Source of the DNA: an uncultured Campylobacter sp.
GTDB taxonomy: Bacteria; Campylobacterota; Campylobacteria; Campylobacterales; Campylobacteraceae
Reading direction: 5' to 3'
Assembly (NCBI RefSeq): GCF_938031315.1
Contig: NZ_CALHHT010000111.1
Span: 1 to 5,085 of the forward strand
DNA length: 5,085 bases
A program made the position numbers and the translations under genes. Below are positions 1 through 5,085 of this stretch, one piece after another. The stretch's first letter is position 1. Each line of letters opens with the position of its first letter. The notes beneath the pieces are model-generated. The model saw nothing but the letters and a program-made list of their open reading frames with translations. It was not told where the DNA came from and did no database searches.

Positions 1-318
1 GATATAAAAAACTACGACTGTTTTATGGATAATATTGATAACTTTACAGTATCAAAATTCCTTAATCAAAATGGAATTGTATTGGTACCTAATTTAACAT
101 ATTATCCAAGAGCAACTTTTCTACCGAAAAATAGCATTACCGATGGTTCTGTGGCTATATTAAAACCAAAACAAGGCATCAAGGTTACGCAGAAGCATTT
201 AGATTACTACAGTAGTGAAGAATTTACAGAATATTATAGAATCGCAAGAAATAGGGGAACTAGATCTCTAAATATTGATACTAATTCTGTTAAATTTTTT
301 GGATTAATTAAGTCATAG
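1..318 (+). CDS. C-terminal part of a probable N6-adenine DNA methyltransferase (5' end outside window)
   Basis: The reading frame is open to the left edge, so the first in-window ATG (position 25) is an internal Met and the gene begins outside. About 105 residues and a TAG stop are visible. The segment NFTVSKFLNQNGIVLVPNLT, then YYPRATFLPKN, then DGSVAIL, and a tail with YYSSEEFTEYYRIARN and GTRSLNIDTNSV resembles, by my recollection, the C-terminal target-recognition region of type II adenine methyltransferases. The catalytic (D/N)PPY and SAM-binding motifs would lie upstream and cannot be checked here. If correct, the enzyme methylates adenine in a short DNA site to protect it from a partner endonuclease. 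Codons are strongly A/T-biased compared with lon and bamD, which suggests acquisition by transfer. A 41-bp gap separates it from the next gene on the same strand. It could instead be the end of a fused restriction-methylase (type IIG) protein. Family placement is moderate; that this is a real coding frame is likely. Confidence 0.55.
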   Translation, partial: DIKNYDCFMDNIDNFTVSKFLNQNGIVLVPNLTYYPRATFLPKNSITDGSVAILKPKQGIKVTQKHLDYYSSEEFTEYYRIARNRGTRSLNIDTNSVKFFGLIKS

Positions 319-323
319 TAAGC

Positions 324-329
324 TATAAT
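324..329 (+). promoter_or_regulatory. possible -10 box for the 125-aa gene
   Basis: TATAAT lies in the 41-bp gap between the methyltransferase stop and the downstream gene. It would place a transcription start near 336, just before the ribosome binding site at 348-354. A T-run at 295-300 lies upstream, in keeping with Campylobacter promoters, which often have T-rich upstream sequence rather than a clear -35 hexamer. In such AT-rich DNA a chance match is quite possible. If real, it would allow the downstream gene to be expressed separately from the methyltransferase. Confidence 0.35.
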
Positions 330-359
330 AGATTTTAAAATTATTTTAGAAAGGTAAAA

Positions 360-737
360 ATGTATAGACCAAGTTTTGGAACAAACACCCCTCCACAAAT
401 TAGATTTGATTCTGAAAGCCAATATTATCAGGCTTTAGGTTATCTAGCAAAATCCGATGGAACATCTTCAATTCATTGGGAGCACAATGAAAAACAAGGG
501 GCTTGGGGAAGTGAGGGACGAATACACTTTTACGTAAGCAATCCAAATATTCCAGGGCACTTTGCAAGAACAGCTGGTGTAGGAGGTGTTATTTGCCGAA
601 CAAATTGCAATGAATTTATTCAGAACCTTATTGCTGATCATAATTTTGTTGAAGGTAGGATTCAAGATATTGATAATATTAGAGGAACCATTCCGGAAAT
701 TTTTATAAACGACTTTAATTATGGGTTAACTTTATAA
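360..737 (+). CDS. hypothetical protein, 125 aa, next to the methyltransferase
   Basis: I do not recognise this protein. The start is well supported: AGAAAGG at 348-354 lies 5 bases before the ATG, and the frame ends with TAA. The product is soluble-looking, with no signal peptide or membrane segment. Notable parts are an N-terminal stretch IRFDSESQYYQALGYLAKSD (residues 14-33), a His/Trp/Glu cluster SIHWEHNEKQGAWGSEGRIH (37-56), a glycine-rich turn with AGVGGVICR and two cysteines (C79, C83), and an acidic-aromatic tail. It lies directly downstream of the probable DNA methyltransferase on the same strand and shares its AT-rich composition, so it probably belongs to the same transferred unit. 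A cognate restriction endonuclease is one reading, but 125 residues would be short and I see no clear PD-(D/E)xK, HNH or GIY-YIG motif. A small accessory protein or a truncated enzyme are alternatives. The coding call is firm; the function is open. Confidence 0.7.
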   Translation: MYRPSFGTNTPPQIRFDSESQYYQALGYLAKSDGTSSIHWEHNEKQGAWGSEGRIHFYVSNPNIPGHFARTAGVGGVICRTNCNEFIQNLIADHNFVEGRIQDIDNIRGTIPEIFINDFNYGLTL

Positions 738-762
738 TTTAAAAAACTACCAGATCTTCCAT

Positions 763-806
763 AACCGACTCTAATTATCGTATTGTACTTTTGCGGGTCG
801 GTTTTT
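763..806 (+). terminator. probable rho-independent terminator after the 125-aa gene
   Basis: AACCGACTC (763-771) pairs with GGGTCGGTT (795-803) over 9 bp with one G-T wobble, around a long 23-base loop, and runs directly into TTTTT (802-806). It lies 25 bases past the stop codon of the small plus-strand gene, the right place to end transcription of the methyltransferase unit before it runs antisense into lon. The large loop weakens the call. The hairpin lies within sequence that still reads as the remnant of a minus-strand GyrI-like gene, so it may be fortuitous or secondarily recruited. Confidence 0.5.
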
Positions 807-1003
807 CTAGGTTTGTGATGCGCTCTTTGCTCGCCAAAGTCCTTTGCATAGCCGTTTGCGGCGATAAGTTCATCCATTTTAGCAACGCTTCACGGCTCGT
901 CATCAAAGCTGCCGACGTATAAATTTTGCGCGCAAAGCCCCTCGTCTATCCTCAAAAACTCTGCCGTGCCGCAGCCTGGCTCCTTTTTCTGCGTAGCCTG
1001 TCG
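767..1003 (-). pseudogene. decayed C-terminal fragment of a GyrI-like small-molecule-binding domain protein
   Basis: Read on the minus strand in one frame, this stretch gives segments including FLRIDEGLCAQNLYVGSFDD, then EP, a TGA stop (890-892), then SVAKMDELIAANGYAKDFG, EQRAHH, and KPRKTDPQKYNTIIRV. From memory this follows the conserved C-terminal half of GyrI-like domain proteins, where the pattern is roughly EGLC-Q-HIGSYDDEP, MDE, DF, RHHEIYLSDPR, KTVIR. Three defects are visible. There is no N-terminal half, since the frame is closed by TAG at 1004-1006. There is an internal TGA. About five residues are missing between HH and PRK, where the family has EIYLS(D). Homology fades after IIRV, close to the edge of the AT-rich island. 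G+C content resembles the chromosomal genes rather than the island. GyrI-like domains bind small molecules, alone or behind an AraC-type DNA-binding domain; this copy cannot be functional. The family match is by recollection and needs a translated search. Confidence 0.65.
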
Positions 1004-1050
1004 CTACAAATATTTCAAAATTCCGCTGAAGTGCACGCTGCTAAAGCGGC

Positions 1051-1077
1051 TAAATTTAAAAAGGCGCTTTAAATTTA
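1051..1077 (-). repeat. perfect 10-bp inverted repeat spanning the lon stop codon; weak terminator candidate
   Basis: TAAATTTAAA (1051-1060) and TTTAAATTTA (1068-1077) are exact reverse complements separated by 7 bases; the right arm contains the lon TAA stop. In the lon transcript this could fold into an A-U stem with a G/C-rich loop. No U-tract follows on the minus strand, and the stem has no G-C pairs, so as a classical intrinsic terminator it is poor. AAATTTAAA-like strings are common in campylobacter spacers, which also lowers its weight. Confidence 0.35.
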
Positions 1078-3588
1078 GACCAGCGCCAGCTTCAGCACCT
1101 CTTCGATCCGATCTACCGGCGTTATTTTCAGATCGTTTTTGACCTCGTCCGGGATCTCCGCCAGGTCGCGCTCGTAGTTTTTGCGCGGGATCAAAACCTC
1201 GGCGATTTTGGCTTTGTGCGCGGCGATGAGCTTCTCCTTAAGCCCGCCGATCGGCAGCACCTTGCCGCTTAGCGTGATCTCGCCCGTCATCGCTAGATCG
1301 GCGCGTACCTCGCGCTCGCTTAAAATCGACGCAATCGCCGTGCTCATCGTGATGCCCGCGCTCGGTCCGTCCTTGGGCGTTGCACCCTCGGGCACGTGGA
1401 TGTGAAGGTCGAATTTATTATAAATCTGCTTCGAGCTTTCGGAATTCTCCTCTGTGCCTGAATTTTGTGCCGCCGCAGGGCTTTTAGACGCTGCGCCGCC
1501 ATTTGCGCGCAATGCGGAGTTTTTGCCCGCGCGTGAGGCTTTTGCTGCGCCGCTCTCAGCGTCTTGGCCTGCTTTGAGCTTGCCCTCGTCGATCAGCACC
1601 TTTACGACGCTAAAGGCGATCTGCGCGGATTCTTTCATCACGTCGCCGAGCTGGCCCGTGATCGTCATCGCGCCTTTGCCTTTGATCTTGACCGCTTCGA
1701 TCTTGAGCACGTCGCCGCCTACCGCAGTCCACGCAAGTCCGTTTACGATGCCGATTTGATCGCATTTTTCGACCTCATCGATCTCGAAAACTTTTTTATT
1801 TAGAAATTCGCTTAAATTTTTCGTCGTAACGACGATTTTTTTAAACTCTTTGTCTTTTAAAATTTTAACCGCGACCTTGCGGAAGATCGCTGCGATCTGG
1901 CGGCGCAAATTTCGCACGCCGCTTTCGCGCGTGTACTCTTCGATGATCTCGGAAAGGGCGGCGGGGTTGATCGCTACGTCGGCTGATTTTAAGCCGTGGC
2001 GCTGCAGCTCCTGAGGGATCAGATAGTCTTTAGCGATCTGAAATTTCTCCTGCGGCGTGTATGAGCTAAGCTCGATAAATTCCATTCTATCGCGCAGCGG
2101 CGCGGGTATGAGAGACACGTCGTTCGCCGTGGCGATAAAGATGATCTTGCTAAGATCGATATTGAAATTTAGATAATAATCCCTAAAGCTCGAGTTTTGC
2201 TCGGGGTCTAAAATTTCAAGCAGAACCGCCGTCGGATCGCCCTTGTATGAGCTTGAAATTTTATCGATCTCATCAAGCACGATGACGGGGTTCATCTGAT
2301 TTGCCTCGATGAGACCTTGCACGATGCGGCCTGGCATCGCGCCGATGTAGGTGCGGCGGTGTCCGCGCAGCTCGTTTACGTCCTCGAGCCCGCCTAAGGC
2401 GATACGGATAAGTTTGCGCTTAAGCGCGGTCGCGATAGAGTTCGCAAGGCTCGTCTTGCCTACGCCGGGAGGGCCGTAGAAGCACAAGATCGCGCCGCCG
2501 TTTTTGCCGTCCTCTTTGCTCTTCTTGCCGCTTGTGCCGCGAAGCTCCAAAAGCTGCTTTAGCGCGAAATACTCCTCGATGCGCGCCTTGGGCTTTTTCA
2601 GGGAGTGGTGGTCTTTATTTAGCTGAGCGGTAACGCCCTCGATAGACATCTTGTGTTTGGCAGTCTTTTCAAAAGGCACCTCCAAAACCCAGTCCAGATA
2701 GCTCTGCACGAGCCCCGCATCGGCGCTGTCCGGATGAAGGCGGGCAAATTTATCGATCTGCTTTTTGATCTCTTTGTAGGCATCCTCGCCCAAATATGGC
2801 TTTTTGGCTTCCAGCTTTTTGCGGTATTCCTCGATCTCGACGTCGCGATCGGCATCGCCGCCGAGCTCCTTTTGGATCTGCTTGAGTTGCTCTTTTAAAA
2901 AATACTCTTTGTTCGTCTTGTCGATCTTGGAGTGAACTTTGCTTTTGATCTCCTTTTCAAGCCTCTGTGCTTCGATCTCGTCGGAGATGTAGTTGATGAG
3001 GTTGAAAAGACGCTTTTGCAAGTTGCTCTCGGTAAAAAATGAGTAGGCTACCTGCTTTTTTAGGCGCAGTGCGCTTAAAATCAGGTCGCAGACGCGCGCA
3101 GCATCGGTGCCGTCGTCGATGGTTTTTAGTAGATCGTTCGGGAAAAAATGCGTAAGCGTGCTAAGCGTCTTGGTTTTTTCCTTCAGCACGCTTACCAGCG
3201 CGTCTAATTTCTGGTCATTGCCGCGCTCGTCGTGGATGATATCGACGGTAGCGATTAGCGGATCTTGCGAAATTTCTTTTACGATTTTACCTTTTAGCGC
3301 GCCTTGGAATAAAATTTTAACCCGACCGTCGGGAAGCGGCACGGTTCTCATCACGGAGCCCACGACGCCTGCGTTATAGATACCGCCAAAGCTTCTATCG
3401 CCGCTAAATTCCGACTTCGAGCTTACGACCATTATCATAGATTCGTTTTTGGCGGCTAGATCGAGGGCTTTTTTGTTATGCTCGTCGCCGATGAAAAGGG
3501 GCGCTATCATAAACGGATATAAAAATAGCTCGTCCTCGATGATGATAGGCAGATCGCTCGGAAAGGTTGTATTTTGCATCAGTTGCAT
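1075..3588 (-). CDS. lon: ATP-dependent endopeptidase La (Lon protease)
   Basis: Lon is a cytoplasmic homohexameric AAA+ serine protease that unfolds and degrades misfolded and short-lived regulatory proteins. All expected parts are present in order: the N-terminal substrate-binding domain (about 1-200), a charged coiled-coil linker (about 205-285, with EYFLKEQLKQIQKELG), the AAA+ module with Walker A GPPGVGKT (372-379), Walker B VIVLDEID (435-442), sensor-1 ATAND around N489, arginine-finger region LRDRMEF and sensor-2 GVRNLRR, then the protease domain with GPSAG (Ser743) and GGLKEK (Lys786). The Ser-Lys spacing of 43 equals that of E. coli Lon. At 837 residues it is about 50 longer than E. 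coli Lon (784), largely because of an Ala/Ser/Gly/Lys-rich insert at about 674-718. The start at 3588 lies 4 bases after AGGAGG; a second in-frame ATG at 3577-3579 would give 13 bases, so the start may be three residues later. It is the second gene of a bamD-lon pair, with an 8-bp gap. No heat-shock operator is evident. Confidence 0.98.
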   Translation of the reverse strand: MQLMQNTTFPSDLPIIIEDELFLYPFMIAPLFIGDEHNKKALDLAAKNESMIMVVSSKSEFSGDRSFGGIYNAGVVGSVMRTVPLPDGRVKILFQGALKGKIVKEISQDPLIATVDIIHDERGNDQKLDALVSVLKEKTKTLSTLTHFFPNDLLKTIDDGTDAARVCDLILSALRLKKQVAYSFFTESNLQKRLFNLINYISDEIEAQRLEKEIKSKVHSKIDKTNKEYFLKEQLKQIQKELGGDADRDVEIEEYRKKLEAKKPYLGEDAYKEIKKQIDKFARLHPDSADAGLVQSYLDWVLEVPFEKTAKHKMSIEGVTAQLNKDHHSLKKPKARIEEYFALKQLLELRGTSGKKSKEDGKNGGAILCFYGPPGVGKTSLANSIATALKRKLIRIALGGLEDVNELRGHRRTYIGAMPGRIVQGLIEANQMNPVIVLDEIDKISSSYKGDPTAVLLEILDPEQNSSFRDYYLNFNIDLSKIIFIATANDVSLIPAPLRDRMEFIELSSYTPQEKFQIAKDYLIPQELQRHGLKSADVAINPAALSEIIEEYTRESGVRNLRRQIAAIFRKVAVKILKDKEFKKIVVTTKNLSEFLNKKVFEIDEVEKCDQIGIVNGLAWTAVGGDVLKIEAVKIKGKGAMTITGQLGDVMKESAQIAFSVVKVLIDEGKLKAGQDAESGAAKASRAGKNSALRANGGAASKSPAAAQNSGTEENSESSKQIYNKFDLHIHVPEGATPKDGPSAGITMSTAIASILSEREVRADLAMTGEITLSGKVLPIGGLKEKLIAAHKAKIAEVLIPRKNYERDLAEIPDEVKNDLKITPVDRIEEVLKLALV
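1429..1569 (-). other. Ala/Ser/Gly-rich insertion within the Lon protease domain
   Basis: Approximate residues 674-720 of Lon lie between VVKVLIDEGKLK and YNKFDLHIHVPEGATPKDGP. In E. coli Lon the equivalent interval is short and structured. The inserted stretch is rich in Ala, Ser, Gly, Lys, Asn and Glu, for example GKNSALRANGGAASKSPAAA, and looks disordered. It keeps the reading frame, and both flanks keep strong family conservation, so it is an in-frame expansion rather than a frameshift artefact. The boundaries are my estimate from the loss of recognisable family sequence. Confidence 0.7.
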
Positions 3589-3592
3589 CGCT

Positions 3593-3598
3593 CCTCCT
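3593..3598 (-). promoter_or_regulatory. lon ribosome binding site overlapping the bamD stop codon
   Basis: AGGAGG on the minus strand lies 4 bases before the first possible lon ATG and 13 bases before the second. It overlaps the TAG stop of bamD (3597-3599), so ribosomes ending bamD sit on the lon initiation signal. This indicates one transcript and probable translational coupling. It favours the upstream lon start, although the spacing is slightly short. Confidence 0.75.
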
Positions 3599-4244
3599 AC
3601 TCAAAGATCGCGCGATACCAAGGAGAGCGCGGTTTGATGACGTCGGTGCCGTTTAGCGGGGATTCCTCGATGCGCTGCTCGTAAATTTTGGCAGAACTTT
3701 CGCGGTCGGTGCGCTCATAAAGGTCTTTGATGTCGATATTTAGCTGATGCTCGGCAAGTCTGAGCTTCGTTAGCATCGTCTCAAGTAGCGGACGATACTC
3801 GCTCTGCGGGTATTCAGCTATAAATTTTCGAATTTCGTCGATGCTGTTTAGCATTAGCTTTTGGTTGCGATTTGGGCGGCTAAAGGAATCGAAATTTGCT
3901 CTGATCTTTAAAAATCTTGCGTATTCGATCTTTTGCGTCGTGCCGTAGAGGCGGATATACTCGTCTAGGTATTTGTTTGCTTTCTCATAGTTTTCGTCCT
4001 CCACAAAAGCCCACGCCATAATGAGCGTCGTCTCCTCAAGCAGCGGAGAGGCGATATGCTCGCTAGCAAAGCTCGTATAGTGTTTTTCGGCATCCTCCAT
4101 ACTTGCGTTGTTGATATCTTCTAAAATTTTAGAATACCACGTCTCGGGGCTTAGGTTAAAAAGCTCGCCATCGCCCTTACCGCTGCAGCCGCCGATAAAC
4201 GCGATAAATAGGAGAGCGGATAGAATTTTACTTAGATTTGTCAT
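3597..4244 (-). CDS. bamD: outer membrane protein assembly factor BamD (lipoprotein)
   Basis: BamD is a periplasm-facing, outer-membrane-anchored lipoprotein that works with BamA to fold beta-barrel proteins into the outer membrane. The 215-residue product has a short basic start, a hydrophobic signal segment (ILSALLFIAFIGG, 7-19) and a lipobox IGGC placing the lipidated cysteine at residue 20. The mature part is alpha-helical with tetratricopeptide-like features: WYSKILEDINNASMEDAEKHY, the WAFVEDENYEKANKYLDEYI helix pair, and FIAEYPQSEYRPLLETMLTK. The C-terminus PWYRAIFE resembles the conserved end of campylobacter BamD. The start is supported by AAGGA (4251-4255) 6 bases before the ATG. It is the first gene of the bamD-lon pair, with lon starting 8 bp after its stop. 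The same order is, as I recall, found in C. jejuni. A generic TPR lipoprotein is the only realistic alternative name. Confidence 0.88.
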   Translation of the reverse strand: MTNLSKILSALLFIAFIGGCSGKGDGELFNLSPETWYSKILEDINNASMEDAEKHYTSFASEHIASPLLEETTLIMAWAFVEDENYEKANKYLDEYIRLYGTTQKIEYARFLKIRANFDSFSRPNRNQKLMLNSIDEIRKFIAEYPQSEYRPLLETMLTKLRLAEHQLNIDIKDLYERTDRESSAKIYEQRIEESPLNGTDVIKPRSPWYRAIFE

Positions 4245-4276
4245 AAAAAATCCTTGGAATTTATTTAGCTCGTAAT

Positions 4277-4307
4277 TTTATAGTCTTTGAGTAAATGCAA
4301 GCTTAAA
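4277..4307 (-). promoter_or_regulatory. putative promoter for bamD-lon
   Basis: On the minus strand TTTAAG (4302-4307) is followed after 19 bases by TATAAA (4277-4282), which lies about 22 bases upstream of the bamD ribosome binding site. TTTAAG followed by a T-containing stretch resembles the upstream element reported for C. jejuni housekeeping promoters. The spacer is a little long and the gap is AT-rich, so this is a candidate only. Confidence 0.4.
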
Positions 4308-4424
4308 TTCTGCATCCAAATTTAAAAATGGAATTTCTTTAAAATTTTTGTGCGTTCGGGCTTAAAAATCTTTGAAAACCGAAAAAATTTACGCGATAAA
4401 TTCTAAATTTAAGTTTAACAATAG

Positions 4425-4430
4425 TATAAT
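4425..4430 (+). promoter_or_regulatory. putative -10 box for the pseudopilin gene
   Basis: TATAAT lies 65 bases before the pseudopilin ATG, preceded by TTTAAGTTTA (4408-4417). That string resembles a described Campylobacter upstream element but sits too near the -10 to be a classical -35; no TTGACA-like hexamer is visible at the usual distance. A leader of about 55-60 bases would follow. Together with the bamD promoter it would make the 251-bp gap a divergent promoter region. Confidence 0.5.
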
Positions 4431-4495
4431 TAGCGCCAATAACGTAAATAAAGTTTGCGTTTTGAATTTCAGAATTTTGGAAGAAAGGATTTGAG

Positions 4496-5085
4496 ATGAA
4501 AAAAGGTTTTACTCTAATCGAGCTGATCTTTACCATCGTGATTTTGGCGATCACGACGATGGCGATCCCGCGTATCGTCGCGCAGACGACCGAGCTAAAT
4601 GCCCTTGCGATCAAAGAGGAGCTCGTATATAACGCTAAAGCTTTTATGTCTCGTATATCTAAAGCGCAGTGGGATAGCGCATACGCAGGAGATGCTAGCT
4701 GCGGAGGCGATACTGGCTGCATGAGGAGAATTCTAACGGTAAATCCGCCTGCTGATGGCGCCCCCGAGGTCAGACCAGGGATTTTAAATGAAGCTAGCAG
4801 GCGCGAGGTCAGTGCCCAAGCTCCGGCTACAAAAAAGCAGTTCGGTAGAAGGGGAATTTCTCTGGGTGGCGGTAGTTATAACGATATCGACGACTACGAC
4901 AAGTTCACGACCAATATAACGGTTGGTGATTTAGTGGGCTCTAGTAGTAAGGGTGATTTTATTCTTAATACTGGAATTAATGTCGACGTAGATTATGTAG
5001 CAGAGCCTTTTACTGCTGCGCAATATGCTACCGGTACCGATATAAGTGGTGTTCTTAGCGATAAGCCATCCAATGACGCCGTTAC
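4496..5085 (+). CDS. type II secretion / type IV pilin-like pseudopilin (3' end outside window)
   Basis: 196 codons are visible and the frame is still open at the right edge. The start is clear: AAGAAAGGA (4481-4489) lies 6 bases before the ATG. The product opens with MKKGFTLIELIFTIVILAIT, a canonical prepilin leader: a four-residue basic leader ending in Gly4, the mature protein starting at Phe5, Glu at mature position 5, and a hydrophobic helix to about residue 24. The prepilin peptidase should cut after Gly4 and methylate Phe. The remainder is polar and glycine-rich, with Cys69 and Cys75 (SCGGDTGC) that could form a small disulphide loop. Such proteins form the pseudopilus of type II secretion or DNA-uptake systems in the inner membrane and periplasm. 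In C. jejuni a transformation/type II-secretion gene (ctsT) lies a few genes from bamD, so a related role is plausible but not shown. Codons from about 4920 on look less G/C-rich than the start, perhaps a variable surface region. Confidence 0.88.
   Translation, partial: MKKGFTLIELIFTIVILAITTMAIPRIVAQTTELNALAIKEELVYNAKAFMSRISKAQWDSAYAGDASCGGDTGCMRRILTVNPPADGAPEVRPGILNEASRREVSAQAPATKKQFGRRGISLGGGSYNDIDDYDKFTTNITVGDLVGSSSKGDFILNTGINVDVDYVAEPFTAAQYATGTDISGVLSDKPSNDAV

Larger units (their letters stand above)
738..1074. other. gene-free stretch between the island and lon
   Basis: This stretch of about 340 bp contains no intact gene on either strand. It holds the plus-strand terminator-like hairpin near its left end, the eroded GyrI-like remnant on the minus strand over most of its length, and, from about 1004 to 1074, the immediate downstream region of lon with an AT-rich inverted repeat. 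I see no tRNA, insertion-sequence end or other RNA gene in it. Confidence 0.7.

Noticed and set aside
5..750. An 11-bp direct repeat TAAAAAACTAC at 5-15 and 740-750, which might be read as island boundary or attachment repeats.
   Set aside because: The left copy lies inside the methyltransferase coding sequence, whose gene continues off the window, so it cannot be an island end. An A-rich 11-mer recurs easily by chance in such DNA.
719..877. A possible 52-residue minus-strand gene starting from the ATG at 875-877.
   Set aside because: It is the part of the GyrI-like remnant after the internal TGA, running past the end of family homology into island DNA; the start has no good ribosome binding site.
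1036..1050. A short hairpin GCTGC-TAAA-GCGGC downstream of lon as a terminator.
   Set aside because: The 5-bp stem has a C-A mismatch in the lon-sense RNA and no U-tract follows.
1181..2898. Several plus-strand open frames of 74-101 residues opposite lon.
   Set aside because: They lie entirely antisense to the strongly conserved lon gene, and their translations show no family resemblance; they are expected shadows of GC-rich coding sequence.
4339..4722. A 127-residue minus-strand frame running across the divergent gap and into the pseudopilin.
   Set aside because: It overlaps the well-supported pseudopilin start and promoter region, its product has no recognisable domain, and its AT-rich part looks like non-coding spacer.

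Overview
The window most likely comes from a Campylobacter with a fairly GC-rich genome, of the oral C. gracilis / rectus / showae / curvus kind. Two genes transcribed leftwards, bamD and then lon, match the order I recall from C. jejuni (Cj1074c-Cj1073c). Translation starts and the A/T-rich gaps also look campylobacterial. In C. jejuni, fliW and proC lie upstream of bamD, followed by a type II-secretion/transformation gene. Here the next gene on the other side of a 251-bp divergent gap is a type IV pilin-like pseudopilin, and no fliW is present. That would suit an aflagellate species such as C. gracilis. The species assignment is inference from memory of gene order and composition, not a database match.

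Layout. (1) Positions 1-737 are an AT-rich block (16 of 60 bases are G/C at 61-120, against 39 of 60 at 1261-1320 inside lon). It holds the C-terminal end of a protein that looks like the target-recognition region of a DNA adenine methyltransferase, then a 125-residue protein of unknown function with its own ribosome binding site and a possible promoter. This looks like the tail of a horizontally acquired restriction-modification locus. (2) Positions 738-1074 hold no intact gene. Most of this stretch is a decayed C-terminal fragment of a GyrI-like small-molecule-binding-domain protein on the minus strand, with an in-frame stop and a small internal deletion. A terminator-like hairpin serving the plus-strand island lies inside the remnant. 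(3) Positions 1075-4244 are a tightly coupled minus-strand pair, bamD (outer-membrane assembly lipoprotein) and lon (ATP-dependent protease). The lon ribosome binding site overlaps the bamD stop codon. Lon carries an unusual Ala/Ser/Gly-rich insertion of about 45 residues shortly before its catalytic serine. (4) Positions 4245-4495 are the divergent regulatory gap. (5) From 4496 to the right edge runs the open 5' part of a pseudopilin gene with a textbook prepilin leader.

Functionally, bamD and lon are both envelope/protein quality-control genes, while the pseudopilin would belong to a type II secretion or DNA-uptake apparatus. I did not find a convincing new multi-gene system. The points most worth checking are the unknown small protein next to the methyltransferase, the Lon insertion, the eroded GyrI-like gene at the island edge, and the apparent loss of fliW/proC.
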